From Pictodentalium vernedei (taxonomy: Eukaryota; Mollusca; Scaphopoda; Dentaliida; Dentaliidae), in the NCBI GenBank assembly GCA_031216915.1, contig CM062296.1, forward strand, positions 450,120,287-450,184,286: a DNA stretch of 64,000 nucleotides, in the 5' to 3' direction. Below are positions 1 through 10,565 of this stretch, piece by piece. How positions within the stretch are numbered: position 1 is the first letter of the stretch; every line of letters begins with the position of its first letter. The notes below the pieces were generated by a model. It was not told where the DNA came from and ran no database searches. It saw only the letters and a program-made list of their open reading frames with translations. A program made the translations under genes and the position numbers.

Positions 1-364
1 ATTTAGAACTGGCTGCGGGTGACACGATACGCACGAAAGCTTGCCTCTGTTACCAGTGGGAGTTGCAAACAGCGAGGAAAATCTCCACCTGCTGCCGGTT
101 CTCCCCTCCTTGAGATATAAATCTCGGGGAAAAAATGCTGGCTTCCCCATCCAAAAGGACGGAAAAGGTGTAAATTAAAAACCGAATTGCTCTAATTTCC
201 AGCTCTCTATCTTTTCTACCTCCTCTGTCTCAACAGACACACGACCAAACTGAATGACAGACTATGAGGGATTGAAACAATCCTCAAGCAAAGATGTGCA
301 GAAAACCTAACAAGAACAAGGCAAGGATTGAAACAATCTTGCCAGCAAACAGCCCTTTTAAGGG

Positions 365-396
<32 letters not shown>

Positions 397-964
397 TGGG
401 GGTGGGGGGGGGGGGGGTGGAGGTCATTTGGAATTCCCGAAGGATAACCAGATACCTCAAATCACATACGGCATCCTATCTCCCAGAAGGCTTGATGGAT
501 GACTCCCGGTTTTTTCAAACTAAACTGTTGGAGCTTTCTCCATTCCTTTTTTTGTAACCGCTATGGTCATATACCGGGGCCGCTACCAAACCGGCGATGC
601 TGTTTGGTTTTCTTTTTTCTTTTTCCCTTAAAATTGCCATCGCACAACATTATATTCTGGCTCGCCACCATGGTGGGACTCAAACCTCTACCATCGCCAA
701 GCTGGAACCGAATAGAGCCCACTCTCCAATAGTCTTAATGGCGTTGAGGGTTTGGTCTTTGACAATCTATCACTCCAATGCAAACTGCCAGGAATTCTAA
801 CCGCGTGTATACCCCTTCAGACCCCATTTGAGGCAATAGGAAAGCTAGGCCTGTGTGATCCAAGATCCAAGTGAAATAAAATAAGGCTAACCGGGTCGCA
901 AGGGATTTGTAAATCCCACATCGTCCCTGCGCGCCTTCGGCGCGCTAAAACCTTTCATTCATTC
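1..964 (+). mobile_element. LINE-B (Jockey-like) 3' UTR and 3' end, fragment
   Basis: This is nearly identical to 43037-43991, where the same sequence follows the LINE-B ORF2 stop, so it is the 3' tail of a copy whose body lies upstream of the window. It contains two stem-loops built on GATTGAAACAATC (near 270-290 and 325-345), a stem-loop AGCCCTT/AAGGGCT (near 350-366), a long T run then a G run (367-420), a GC hairpin GCGCGCC-TTC-GGCGCGC (near 929-945) and a short (ATTC)n end at 955-964. No ORF in it is convincing. It directly abuts AAAGTT and a second, 5'-truncated LINE-B. Confidence 0.75.
365..420 (+). repeat. T run followed by G run inside LINE-B 3' UTR
   Basis: About 30 T followed by a G-rich run. 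The same arrangement recurs at 43402-43452 and, degraded, at 20029-20092, so it belongs to the LINE 3' UTR and is not a local microsatellite. It follows the AGCCCTT/AAGGGCT hairpin directly. Confidence 0.8.
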
Positions 965-970
965 AAAGTT
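965..970. repeat. AAAGTT junction between two LINE-B copies
   Basis: The (ATTC)n end of one LINE-B is followed by AAAGTT and then by the 5'-truncated start of another LINE-B (AAGAAATATC). AAAGTT is also the target duplication of the LINE-B insertion at 41437-43997. The same 5' truncation point is used in both places. Confidence 0.7.
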
Positions 971-2956
971 AAGAAATATCATCGTCCACATGAGGGCGAT
1001 AGGTTTGATGACGAGTTCAAAGAAAAAGTAAACAAATTTGTTCAAGACAACAAGACAACGTTTAACGATGCCAACTTCAGCCAAACGCCCGAGGACGGGG
1101 ATGGCCATGAACTCACGGAACGGATAAGCAAAGAAGAAGTGGCTAACACAATTAAAAAATGTAAGTCTTCTTCTTCCCCAGGAGGGGACGAGGTCTCATA
1201 CAAAATCCTGAAACAATGCCCCAACACTTTTTTCGGTAGACTCACTAACCTCCTAAACTGCTGTCTCTCTAGTGGATACTTCCCAAAATGTTGGAAAGTA
1301 GCTACAGGAGTCATGATACCCAAACCCGACAAGGATTTGAGCAACCCAGCTAATTACCGCCCAATCAGCCTACTCAGCTGTATTGGAAAAATTTTCGAAC
1401 GGATTCTCACGACTAGACTCCGCAGCCATCTCGAATCAATCAGCTTTTTCAATAAGTGGCAAAGGGCATACAGGAGCCAAAGAGAGGGAATCGAGCATGT
1501 TTATAGACTGGTAGATTATATGAAAACGGCGTTCAGTCAAAATGAAATAGGAACCGCGCTATTACTCGACGTAGAAAAAGCGTTTGACTCTGTCTGGCAC
1601 AATGGCATGAGATACAAACTAGCTAAAATGGGGCTACCTACCAAAATTCTAAGGATCATATCATCATTTTTATCTGACTTTCAATTCAATGGAGAATATT
1701 TTCTACAAATAATGGGTTGTCCTATGGGCAAAAGATTCAGTCCTAATTTTGCAAGCATTTATGTAGCGGAATGGGAGGAAAATGCCTTAAGCAAATGTGC
1801 AAAGCATCCTCTCGTATATCTCAGGTATTTAGATGACATTTTTATTATTTGGGAACATTCAAAAGAAGATTGTGATGAATTTTTAGAAATTTTGAACAAT
1901 CACGATCCAAATATTAAATTGAAAGCTACTATCAGTGAAAATTCTGTTGATTTTCTCGATGTGACCGTGTATAAAGGCAAGCAATTTCAGGCGTCCGGTC
2001 ATTTAGATTATAAAGTGTATTTTAAACCAACTGATTCACATCAATTGTTGCACACAAAATCATTTCATCCTCAACATACATTTAAAGGTATCATCAAATC
2101 ACAACTCATTCGTTTCCACCACAATTCAAGTGATAAGGTAAATTTCAATGAGGCTTGTTCTACTCTATTTGGCGCCCTCAGATCGAGAGGGTACTCGCTG
2201 CGCCTCTTGCGTAGCCTGAAATCCCAAACCCTGAAAAAGCTCGAAAGTCCAGCTGAAACTACCGATTTCGAACCACTGAAGATTGAACACAACAGACATT
2301 TGCAGAATGGTAGTGGCGCGGTATTTAATTGCAAAAAGCCTCGTTGTAGACTGCATACTTTTATGCCTGATCAGAAAGAGGAATTTTCCTCCGAACAAAC
2401 GAAAAATTATTATCAGATCCGTAACCCCCTCCATTGTGATTCACCAAACATTATTTACCTTATCACTTGTAAGCGATGTCGGAAACAGTATGTTGGTCAA
2501 AGTCAAAATCCTTTTCGAGAACGTGCTACTAGACACAAACAGGATATAAAACATAATGCTGATGCCCCAGTAGCACAACATTTTAACCTTCCTGGCCATT
2601 CTTTGGACGATTTCGAAATCCACCCAATTGAACAACCACCAATTAAAGACACATTAGAAGAAACGGATGAATTTAGAAAAAAACGTGAAGCTTTTTGGAT
2701 CAATACGCTTCAAACCCTCTGGCCATTTGGTATGAACATATCAGAGGGCGAATGCGAAAGGAGGTCCATCATTCCTTTCACTTTAACGTACAACAGAATG
2801 AATATCGAAATAGCAAAAATGTTAAAAGATGAATTCAATTTTACCAATGCTAAATTAAATGAACCTTTGAATCTTCGACCTGTCATCGCCTATAAGAAAA
2901 ACAAAAGCTTGCGTAACATCCTTGTAAGGACTAAATTAGAGCCCATCAATGAATAA
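968..2956 (+). pseudogene. Chimeric ORF: LINE-B RT fragment fused in frame to PLE RT/GIY-YIG C-terminus
   Basis: An uninterrupted frame runs from the truncated LINE-B start to the PLE stop. The N-terminal part is LINE-B RT from the thumb-proximal linker through the fingers and motif A (LDVEKAFDSVWH). At TGA 1675-1677 the sequence switches to PLE ORF2 (from FQFNGEYF), giving PLE motif B (GCPMGKRFSP), motif C (YLDD), the CCHH-type region and the GIY-YIG endonuclease (IIYLI, YVGQ, catalytic-type E in REAFW). No credible start codon exists. The same fusion recurs inside units 2 and 3. It is a recombination product, although translatable if it were transcribed from an upstream start. Confidence 0.8.
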
Positions 2957-3342
2957 CATCAATTATTGCCAGTCAGTTTAACCAGTTCCTAAGCTCATCA
3001 CTTAGTTTAAATCAAATTTGGTGTAATTTTTTGTCATGTTTGAAACCCATCAGGGTTCAGTAAATGAAAACAATTTTTCGGCGGCATATTAAAAGAAAAA
3101 CACGTTTCAGTAGGAAATGTCTGTGCCAGTGCGATTTTTTAACCTCAAACACACACAGGCGAGTGCCAGAGTTCATATATGCCCAAAAACAAAATAGGTT
3201 CTAATTTCAATCATGTGTATGTATTTCCTAAATAAAATTATTATTTATTTATTTATATATTTATATATTTATTTATTGATTATTTTTTATTTTTTATTTT
3301 TTATTTTTTATTATTTTTTTATTTTCAATTTTTTATTAATTT

Positions 3343-3409
<67 letters not shown>

Positions 3410-4012
3410 TTTGGTTGATTCATTTATTTATTTGGTTGATTCATTTATTTAAATTATTATTTTTATTTTTAATTAAAATTTTCCTACCTTTCACACAATG
3501 TAGAGGTTCAGAAGGTAAAACACACAATTTCTACGTGGTGTAAAATATTTTCCGTCATAAACCTCCGTCGGGGGATATTCATTCCAACTGATAACATTCG
3601 TGAGGCATCATGACCTTTGGCGTATTTTTTCATTTATTTCTTTAGTCTCAATATATTTTATTTTATCAAACCATTTTTTCATATTATTTTCACATACTTC
3701 TGAAGCCAGTAAAGCAAACCGCTCCCGATTGGTTTTACTTAAATCAAAGCCAACCAATAGGACTTCATGGGGTCAGTAAAGCAAACCACTCACTGACTGA
3801 TTAAAATTCAATGGAAGCCAATCAATAGGGCTTCATCTGATTTGTTTGGACGACACAAACTGAGTTGTGAAAAACAAACTTGGAACATCTTAGATTGAAA
3901 AGAATTAATTAGATGAGTGACATTTGTCAGCTTGTTACCGAGTCCAATTATGTACTGAGCTGTGAAAAACACCCCCAGCCCACATATGGATATATACCAT
4001 GCATGCCCTCCC
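2957..4012 (+). mobile_element. PLE 3' UTR and promoter-like 3' end, unit 1
   Basis: Follows the PLE ORF2 stop. It contains a TTTA-rich microsatellite (3236-3470), a ~70-bp imperfect direct repeat with AGTAAAGCAAACC and AAGCCAAYCAATAGG (near 3708-3835), CCAAT/ATTGG motifs, and GATATATACCATGCATGCCCTCCC at the very end. The same block ends every PLE copy here except where truncated (25675) or replaced (40840-41226). Confidence 0.8.
3236..3470 (+). repeat. (TTTA)n microsatellite in PLE 3' UTR, unit 1
   Basis: TTTA-rich block with two GGTTGATTCA interruptions. Homologous blocks lie at 9187-9409, 15126-15348, 24911-25137 and 35888-36090. Length varies between copies and separates unit 1 from units 2 and 3. 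Confidence 0.9.
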
Positions 4013-4558
4013 AAAGCCACGGGTAACCATACTTGGAAAATAAAAGTAAAATGTCCTAATAGAGCAACGAAATTAAATCTGATAAGCAAAGGGGTAATTA
4101 TTAATGGCAAAAAATACGAAACCGAGGAATATCGTGTTCTTCCGCAACCCGTTCAGTGTCACAAGTGTCAGAAATTTGGGCACTTGTCACACAAATGCAA
4201 CGGGGAGCAACGATGTATGAAATGCGGTGACAAACACATCGCGAAGGCATGTAGTGCTAAAACTCTGAAATGCCCGAATTGCGGTGGTCAACACCCCAGC
4301 AACTACCGGGGTTGTAGCCACTTCAAAAAAGTTAAAACAAACATCCAGCTTAAAGCTCTAAATGTAAGTAATGTCGAGAACTCATCTTCCCCTTATTCCA
4401 CGTGTACTCTAATGGCTGGCTCTATTTTCAGCATAATGAAGAAACACTTGGACACCAGTCTTTCGGACGTTTGCAAAGAGATTAGTAAAACAGCCTCCAA
4501 GTTATATAATACTCAAATATCTCACACGCTATTAGAAGCGGCCGTCAACAGAATATAA
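3962..4558 (+). CDS. LINE-A ORF1 (zinc-knuckle nucleic-acid-binding protein), 5' truncated, unit 1
   Basis: A gag-like ORF1 protein binds element RNA in Jockey-type LINEs. Three zinc knuckles are visible at residues 66-79 (CX2CX4HX4C), 85-97 (CX2CX3HX4C) and 104-118 (CX2CX3HX6C). The first ~18 residues come from the PLE 3' end, and true LINE-A sequence starts at 4017, so the native N-terminus (usually several hundred residues) is missing. The frame opens with GTG. The only nearby ATG (3985) lies beside the PLE TATATA motif, so a functional start is doubtful. ORF2 follows after 68 bases. Confidence 0.75.
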   Translation: MKNTPSPHMDIYHACPPKATGNHTWKIKVKCPNRATKLNLISKGVIINGKKYETEEYRVLPQPVQCHKCQKFGHLSHKCNGEQRCMKCGDKHIAKACSAKTLKCPNCGGQHPSNYRGCSHFKKVKTNIQLKALNVSNVENSSSPYSTCTLMAGSIFSIMKKHLDTSLSDVCKEISKTASKLYNTQISHTLLEAAVNRI

Positions 4559-6949
4559 TTATGTAACAATATTACAAATAGTAATTAAACTTAAATAAAC
4601 TTAGTACAGTTATTCCTAAACCATTCATGGATACACTAAAAATAGTCCAGTGGAACGCTCGAAGCGTTAATCAGAAAAATTTGCAAATGTCACATTATTT
4701 AAAAAATACGGACGTAATTGGAATTAGCGAAACCTGGCTTAAACCAAACAAACAATTCTCGTTATTTGGTTTTGATATTATTAGAAGAGATCGCCCCGCC
4801 CAAAAAGGCGGCGGTGTCGCTCTGTTAATAAGGCAGGAGATTAAATACAAATCAATACCATGCGACCACCTCAATGCTGAAGTGATTGCAGCTGAAATTG
4901 AACTTGACCACAAACACGTGGCCATCATATCATATTATAACAAGCCGCAAGCAACAGTAGACAGTAAAGTATTTGAATTTTTTACCAACAAGTACAAGCA
5001 CTGCATATTCTTGGGTGATTTCAATTCCAAACACCAGGTATTCGGTTGTCATAAGACTGAGCCTAATGGTGACGCCCTTTTCTATATCATTGAAGAACTC
5101 GATCTATTCGTGGTAAATAACGATCAAGACGTAACATACATAAGCAACAATCCACTCCATCAATCAGATATCCTAGACTTGATTATCACCAGCAAATCAC
5201 TAACCAGCCAAATGCAAGACATATTTGTAGGAGATGATGATCTAGGCAGTGATCACCTGCCGGTTCACGCCACTCTGAAATGTAATACTGGTCCCGCAAG
5301 GTATCCTCCCGTGAATAGGAGGAACCTATCAAAAATTGACTGGAACCTCTTCAGAAACATTATCGAAGTAAAAATAAAGGCAAATGACCCCTCAAATGTT
5401 CATGAACTAGAAAAAGCCTGCACCCACCTTAACGACGTTATCAACAGTACGCTAGATGAAATCTGTCCCAAGCAAACAGTAAAGACGCGGATAAACAGAA
5501 TAACCCAAACAACTCTTCAAATAATCAAACAAAAAAGAAAAGCCTTCCGGGCTTACCAATCAGAGAATGATCAAATGAAAAGAGCAGAACTTAAAACCGC
5601 GTATAATCGCCTTCATGGGGAAGTAAAAAAGGCCATAGCTAACGACAATCGCGTGAGATGGGAAAAAGCAACCGAAAACCTAAATGGGCTGAGAGAACCT
5701 AAGAGGTTCTGGGATACATTTAAAACTCTTACTGGCCAAAAGAGCAAAATTGCCAATAATAATGCGCTAAAGACTAGCGACGGATCTATGGCCATAGACG
5801 ACAAGGCAAAGGCCAGTGCTTTTGCCGAACTTCTAAAGAAGGCACATCGTCCACAAGAAGGGAACAGATATGACAACGATTTTAAGGTACGAGTAAATAA
5901 ATTTGTCCAAGATAACAACTCAATCTTCAATGAACCGAACTTCGACAAAAGGCATGAAGACGGGGACGACCATGAATTAACCGAACCAATAAGCGTAGAA
6001 GAGGTCATGGGTATAATCAGAAAATGCAGGTCATCTTCGTCCCCAGGAGAAGACGAAGTCTCTTACAAAATAATGAAACAGTGCCCCAACATCTTCTACT
6101 GCAGACTTACCAAACTCTTAAACTGCTGTCTCTCCTGTGGGTACTTCCCAAAATGCTGGAAAGTGGCCACGGGAGTCATGATACCTAAACCCGACAAAGA
6201 CCTTACCAACCCTTCTAACTACCGCCCAATCAGCTTGCTTAGCTGTGTTGGGAAAATATTTGAGCGGATTCTCACTACGAGACTTCGCAGCTATCTCGAA
6301 TCAATCAATTTTTTCAACAAATGGCAAAGAGCGTATAGGAGTCAGAAAGAGGGAATCGAACACGTATATAGACTGGTCGATTATATGAAAACAGCATTTA
6401 GTCAAAACGAAATCGGAACCGCGCTTTTCTTGGATGTAGAAAAAGCGTTCGACTCGGTATGGCACAATGGCGTGAGATATAAACTAGCGAAAATGGGATT
6501 ACCCACTAAAATTCTAAGGATCACATCATCATTTCTAACTGACCGAAAAATCAAGGTGAGGGTTAATCGCGAGGTGTCAGAGGAAGTAATACTCGAAGCA
6601 GGAACACCACAAGGGTCGGTTCTAAGTTCGCTTCTTTTCATAATATATGTGAATGATATAGAAAAAGTAGGGAAAAACTTTGTTGAACTATCGCAGTTCT
6701 CAGATGACAAAGGCATTTGGACAGCCAGCAAGTCCAGAAACATAATTAAAAATCGTCTGCAGGATACCATTCGCGATCTTGAAAGCTGGTGTGCCCTGTG
6801 GCGCATCAAACTCAATGCCGCCAAAACTCAAAAAGTTACGTTCTTCAAAAAGCAAAGGAAAAAACCAGTCCCGAGTATCGATCTCCAGTTATACGATCAC
6901 AAACTAGAAGCAAACAAAGAGGCCAAATTTTTGGGATTTATCCTAGATA
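4017..6949 (+). mobile_element. LINE-A (Jockey-like), 5' and 3' truncated, unit 1
   Basis: Begins inside ORF1 directly after AAAG at the PLE 3' end and stops abruptly inside ORF2 at the array junction. It is identical to the unit 2 copy at the three sites where the unit 3 copy differs: a Tyr codon near 5083 (His in unit 3), A versus G near 6601, and T versus C near 6628. Confidence 0.85.
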
Positions 6950-8907
6950 AACGAGTTGATGACGAGTTCAAAGAAAAAGTAAACAAATTTGTTCAAGACA
7001 ACAAGACAACGTTTAACGATGCCAACTTCAGCCAAACGCCCGAGGACGGGGATGGCCATGAACTCACGGAACGGATAAGCAAAGAAGAAGTGGCTAACAC
7101 AATTAAAAAATGTAAGTCTTCTTCTTCCCCAGGAGGGGACGAGGTCTCATACAAAATCCTGAAACAATGCCCCAACACTTTTTTCGGTAGACTCACTAAC
7201 CTCCTAAACTGCTGTCTCTCTAGTGGATACTTCCCAAAATGTTGGAAAGTAGCTACAGGAGTCATGATACCCAAACCCGACAAGGATTTGAGCAACCCAG
7301 CTAATTACCGCCCAATCAGCCTACTCAGCTGTATTGGAAAAATTTTCGAACGGATTCTCACGACTAGACTCCGCAGCCATCTCGAATCAATCAGCTTTTT
7401 CAATAAGTGGCAAAGGGCATACAGGAGCCAAAGAGAGGGAATCGAGCATGTTTATAGACTGGTAGATTATATGAAAACGGCGTTCAGTCAAAATGAAATA
7501 GGAACCGCGCTATTACTCGACGTAGAAAAAGCGTTTGACTCTGTCTGGCACAATGGCATGAGATACAAACTAGCTAAAATGGGGCTACCTACCAAAATTC
7601 TAAGGATCATATCATCATTTTTATCTGACTTTCAATTCAATGGAGAATATTTTCTACAAATAATGGGTTGTCCTATGGGCAAAAGATTCAGTCCTAATTT
7701 TGCAAGCATTTATGTAGCGGAATGGGAGGAAAATGCCTTAAGCAAATGTGCAAAGCATCCTCTCGTATATCTCAGGTATTTAGATGACATTTTTATTATT
7801 TGGGAACATTCAAAAGAAGATTGTGATGAATTTTTAGAAATTTTGAACAATCACGATCCAAATATTAAATTGAAAGCTACTATCAGTGAAAATTCTGTTG
7901 ATTTTCTCGATGTGACCGTGTATAAAGGCAAGCAATTTCAGGCGTCCGGTCATTTAGATTATAAAGTGTATTTTAAACCAACTGATTCACATCAATTGTT
8001 GCACACAAAATCATTTCATCCTCAACATACATTTAAAGGTATCATCAAATCACAACTCATTCGTTTCCACCGCAATTCAAGTGATAAGGTAAATTTCAAT
8101 GAGGCTTGTTCTACTCTATTTGGCGCCCTCAGATCGAGAGGGTACTCGCTGCGCCTCTTGCGTAGCCTGAAATCCCAAACCCTGAAAAAGCTCGAAAGTC
8201 CAGCTGAAACTACCGATTTCGAACCACTGAAGATTGAACACAACAGACATTTGCAGAATGGTAGTGGCGCGGTATTTAATTGCAAAAAGCCTCGTTGTAG
8301 ACTGCATACTTTTATGCCTGATCAGAAAGAGGAATTTTCCTCCGAACAAACGAAAAATTATTATCAGATCCGTAACCCCCTCCATTGTGATTCACCAAAC
8401 ATTATTTACCTTATCACTTGTAAGCGATGTCGGAAACAGTATGTTGGTCAAAGTCAAAATCCTTTTCGAGAACGTGCTACTAGACACAAACAGGATATAA
8501 AACATAATGCTGATGCCCCAGTAGCACAACATTTTAACCTTCCTGGCCATTCTTTGGACGATTTCGAAATCCACCCAATTGAACAACCACCAATTAAAGA
8601 CACATTAGAAGAAACGGATGAATTTAGAAAAAAACGTGAAGCTTTTTGGATCAATACGCTTCAAACCCTCTGGCCATTTGGTATGAACATATCAGAGGGC
8701 GAATGCGAAAGGAGGTCCATCATTCCTTTCACTTTAACGTACAACAGAATGAATATCGAAATAGCAAAAATGTTAAAAGATGAATTCAATTTTACCAATG
8801 CTAAATTAAATGAACCTTTGAATCTTCGACCTGTCATCGCCTATAAGAAAAACAAAAGCTTGCGTAACATCCTTGTAAGGACTAAATTAGAGCCCATCAA
8901 TGAATAA
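4627..8907 (+). pseudogene. 1426-codon chimera: LINE-A EN+RT, LINE-B RT fragment, PLE RT+GIY-YIG (units 1/2)
   Basis: Starts at the true LINE-A ORF2 ATG. Residues 1-~220 are an APE-type endonuclease (N10, E35, D131, N133, D209, H210). Residues ~480-774 are the LINE-A RT, with LDVEKAFD at ~602 and FSDD at 691-694. At 6949 LINE-A breaks off, and a 6-base filler leads into LINE-B RT (residues ~777-1000, with a second LDVEKAFD). At TGA 7626-7628 it switches to PLE ORF2: motif B, YLDD (~1052) and GIY-YIG to the end. The frame is preserved through both junctions. The motif-B proline seen in unit 3 (LSPLLF) is serine here. This is one ORF by frame, but it arose by rearrangement. Confidence 0.85.
6950..6955. 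other. Array junction with templated filler, units 1/2
   Basis: LINE-A sequence ends with CTAGATA at 6949 and LINE-B resumes with TTGATGACGAG at 6956. The six bases AACGAG between them fit neither parent in place. ACGAGTT does occur a few bases downstream in LINE-B, so the filler looks templated. The identical junction recurs at 12889-12894. Confidence 0.8.
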
Positions 8908-9293
8908 CATCAATTATTGCCAGTCAGTTTAACCAGTTCCTAAGCTCATCACTTAGTTTAAATCAAATTTGGTGTAATTTTTTGTCATGTTTGAAACCCA
9001 TCAGGGTTCAGTAAATGAAAACAATTTTTCGGCGGCATATTAAAAGAAAAAAACGTTTCAGTAGGAAATGTCTGTGCCAGTGCGATTTTTTAACCTCAAA
9101 CACACACAGGCGAGTGCCAGAGTTCATATATGCCCAAAAACAAAATAGGTTCTAATTTCAATCATGTGTATGTATTTCCTAAATAAAATTATTATTTATT
9201 TATTTATATATTTATATATTTATTTATTGATTATTTTTTATTTTTTATTTTTTATTTTTTATTATTTTTTTATTTTCAATTTTTTATTAATTT

Positions 9294-9348
<55 letters not shown>

Positions 9349-9951
9349 TTTGGTTGATTCATTTATTTATTTGGTTGATTCATTTATTTAAATTATTATT
9401 TTTATTTTTAATTAAAATTTTCCTACCTTTCACACAATGTAGAGGTTCAGAAGGTAAAACACACAATTTCTACGTGGTGTAAAATATTTTCCGTCATAAA
9501 CCTCCGTCGGGGGATATTCATTCCAACTGATAACATTCGTGAGGCATCATGACCTTTGGCGTATTTTTTCATTTATTTCTTTAGTCTCAATATATTTTAT
9601 TTTATCAAACCATTTTTTCATATTATTTTCACATACTTCTGAAGCCAGTAAAGCAAACCGCTCCCGATTGGTTTTACTTAAATCAAAGCCAACCAATAGG
9701 ACTTCATGGGGTCAGTAAAGCAAACCACTCACTGACTGATTAAAATTCAATGGAAGCCAATCAATAGGGCTTCATCTGATTTGTTTGGACGACACAAACT
9801 GAGTTGTGAAAAACAAACTTGGAACATCTTAGATTGAAAAGAATTAATTAGATGAGTGACATTTGTCAGCTTGTTACCGAGTCCAATTATGTACTGAGCT
9901 GTGAAAAACACCCCCAGCCCACATATGGATATATACCATGCATGCCCTCCC
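8908..9951 (+). mobile_element. PLE 3' UTR and promoter-like 3' end, unit 2
   Basis: Same block as 2957-4012: TTTA microsatellite (9187-9409), ~70-bp imperfect direct repeat with CCAAT motifs and a TATATA motif near the end. It abuts AAAG (9952-9955) and LINE-A at 9956. Confidence 0.8.
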
Positions 9952-10497
9952 AAAGCCACGGGTAACCATACTTGGAAAATAAAAGTAAAATGTCCTAATA
10001 GAGCAACGAAATTAAATCTGATAAGCAAAGGGGTAATTATTAATGGCAAAAAATACGAAACCGAGGAATATCGTGTTCTTCCGCAACCCGTTCAGTGTCA
10101 CAAGTGTCAGAAATTTGGGCACTTGTCACACAAATGCAACGGGGAGCAACGATGTATGAAATGCGGTGACAAACACATCGCGAAGGCATGTAGTGCTAAA
10201 ACTCTGAAATGCCCGAATTGCGGTGGTCAACACCCCAGCAACTACCGGGGTTGTAGCCACTTCAAAAAAGTTAAAACAAACATCCAGCTTAAAGCTCTAA
10301 ATGTAAGTAATGTCGAGAACTCATCTTCCCCTTATTCCACGTGTACTCTAATGGCTGGCTCTATTTTCAGCATAATGAAGAAACACTTGGACACCAGTCT
10401 TTCGGACGTTTGCAAAGAGATTAGTAAAACAGCCTCCAAGTTATATAATACTCAAATATCTCACACGCTATTAGAAGCGGCCGTCAACAGAATATAA
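9901..10497 (+). CDS. LINE-A ORF1 (zinc-knuckle), 5' truncated, unit 2
   Basis: Its product appears identical to that at 3962-4558, with three zinc knuckles in the second half and an N-terminus donated by the PLE 3' end. LINE-A proper starts at 9956. ORF2 follows after 68 bases. Confidence 0.75.
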   Translation: MKNTPSPHMDIYHACPPKATGNHTWKIKVKCPNRATKLNLISKGVIINGKKYETEEYRVLPQPVQCHKCQKFGHLSHKCNGEQRCMKCGDKHIAKACSAKTLKCPNCGGQHPSNYRGCSHFKKVKTNIQLKALNVSNVENSSSPYSTCTLMAGSIFSIMKKHLDTSLSDVCKEISKTASKLYNTQISHTLLEAAVNRI

Positions 10498-10565
10498 TTA
10501 TGTAACAATATTACAAATAGTAATTAAACTTAAATAAACTTAGTACAGTTATTCCTAAACCATTC

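Larger units (their letters stand above)
1005..6955 (+). repeat. Tandem array unit 1 (~5.95 kb)
   Basis: First of three head-to-tail units. Order: LINE-B RT fragment (to ~1677), PLE 3' half and 3' UTR (1678-4012), AAAG, 5'-truncated LINE-A (4017-6949), then a 6-base filler before unit 2. It is 12 bases longer than units 2 and 3 because of extra TTTA repeats at 3345-3410. It carries two private differences from units 2 and 3 in the PLE part (an A near 2120, where they have G, and a C in the A run near 3100). Confidence 0.9.

Noticed and set aside
294-557. Phe-rich ORF in the LINE 3' UTR (also 43331)
   Set aside because: Produced by the T run. Not conserved in frame between copies.
660-740. 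Minus-strand B-box-like GGTTTGAGTCC with the nearby T run, suggesting a reversed tRNA-SINE
   Set aside because: The block is shared by LINE-A and LINE-B 3' UTRs at the same place, no convincing A box is present, and the GC hairpin/ATTC end fits a LINE 3' end better.
3213-3452. ORF of Tyr/Leu/Ile-rich protein across the TTTA tract (also at 9164 and 15103)
   Set aside because: It is a translation of the TTTA microsatellite in the PLE 3' UTR and follows repeat length only.
3985-4016. Shared MDIYHACPP start fused to LINE-A ORF1 and LINE-B ORF2
   Set aside because: The ATG overlaps the TATATA region just upstream of the inferred transcription start, so it is probably not in the RNA. The fusion follows from insertion at one site.
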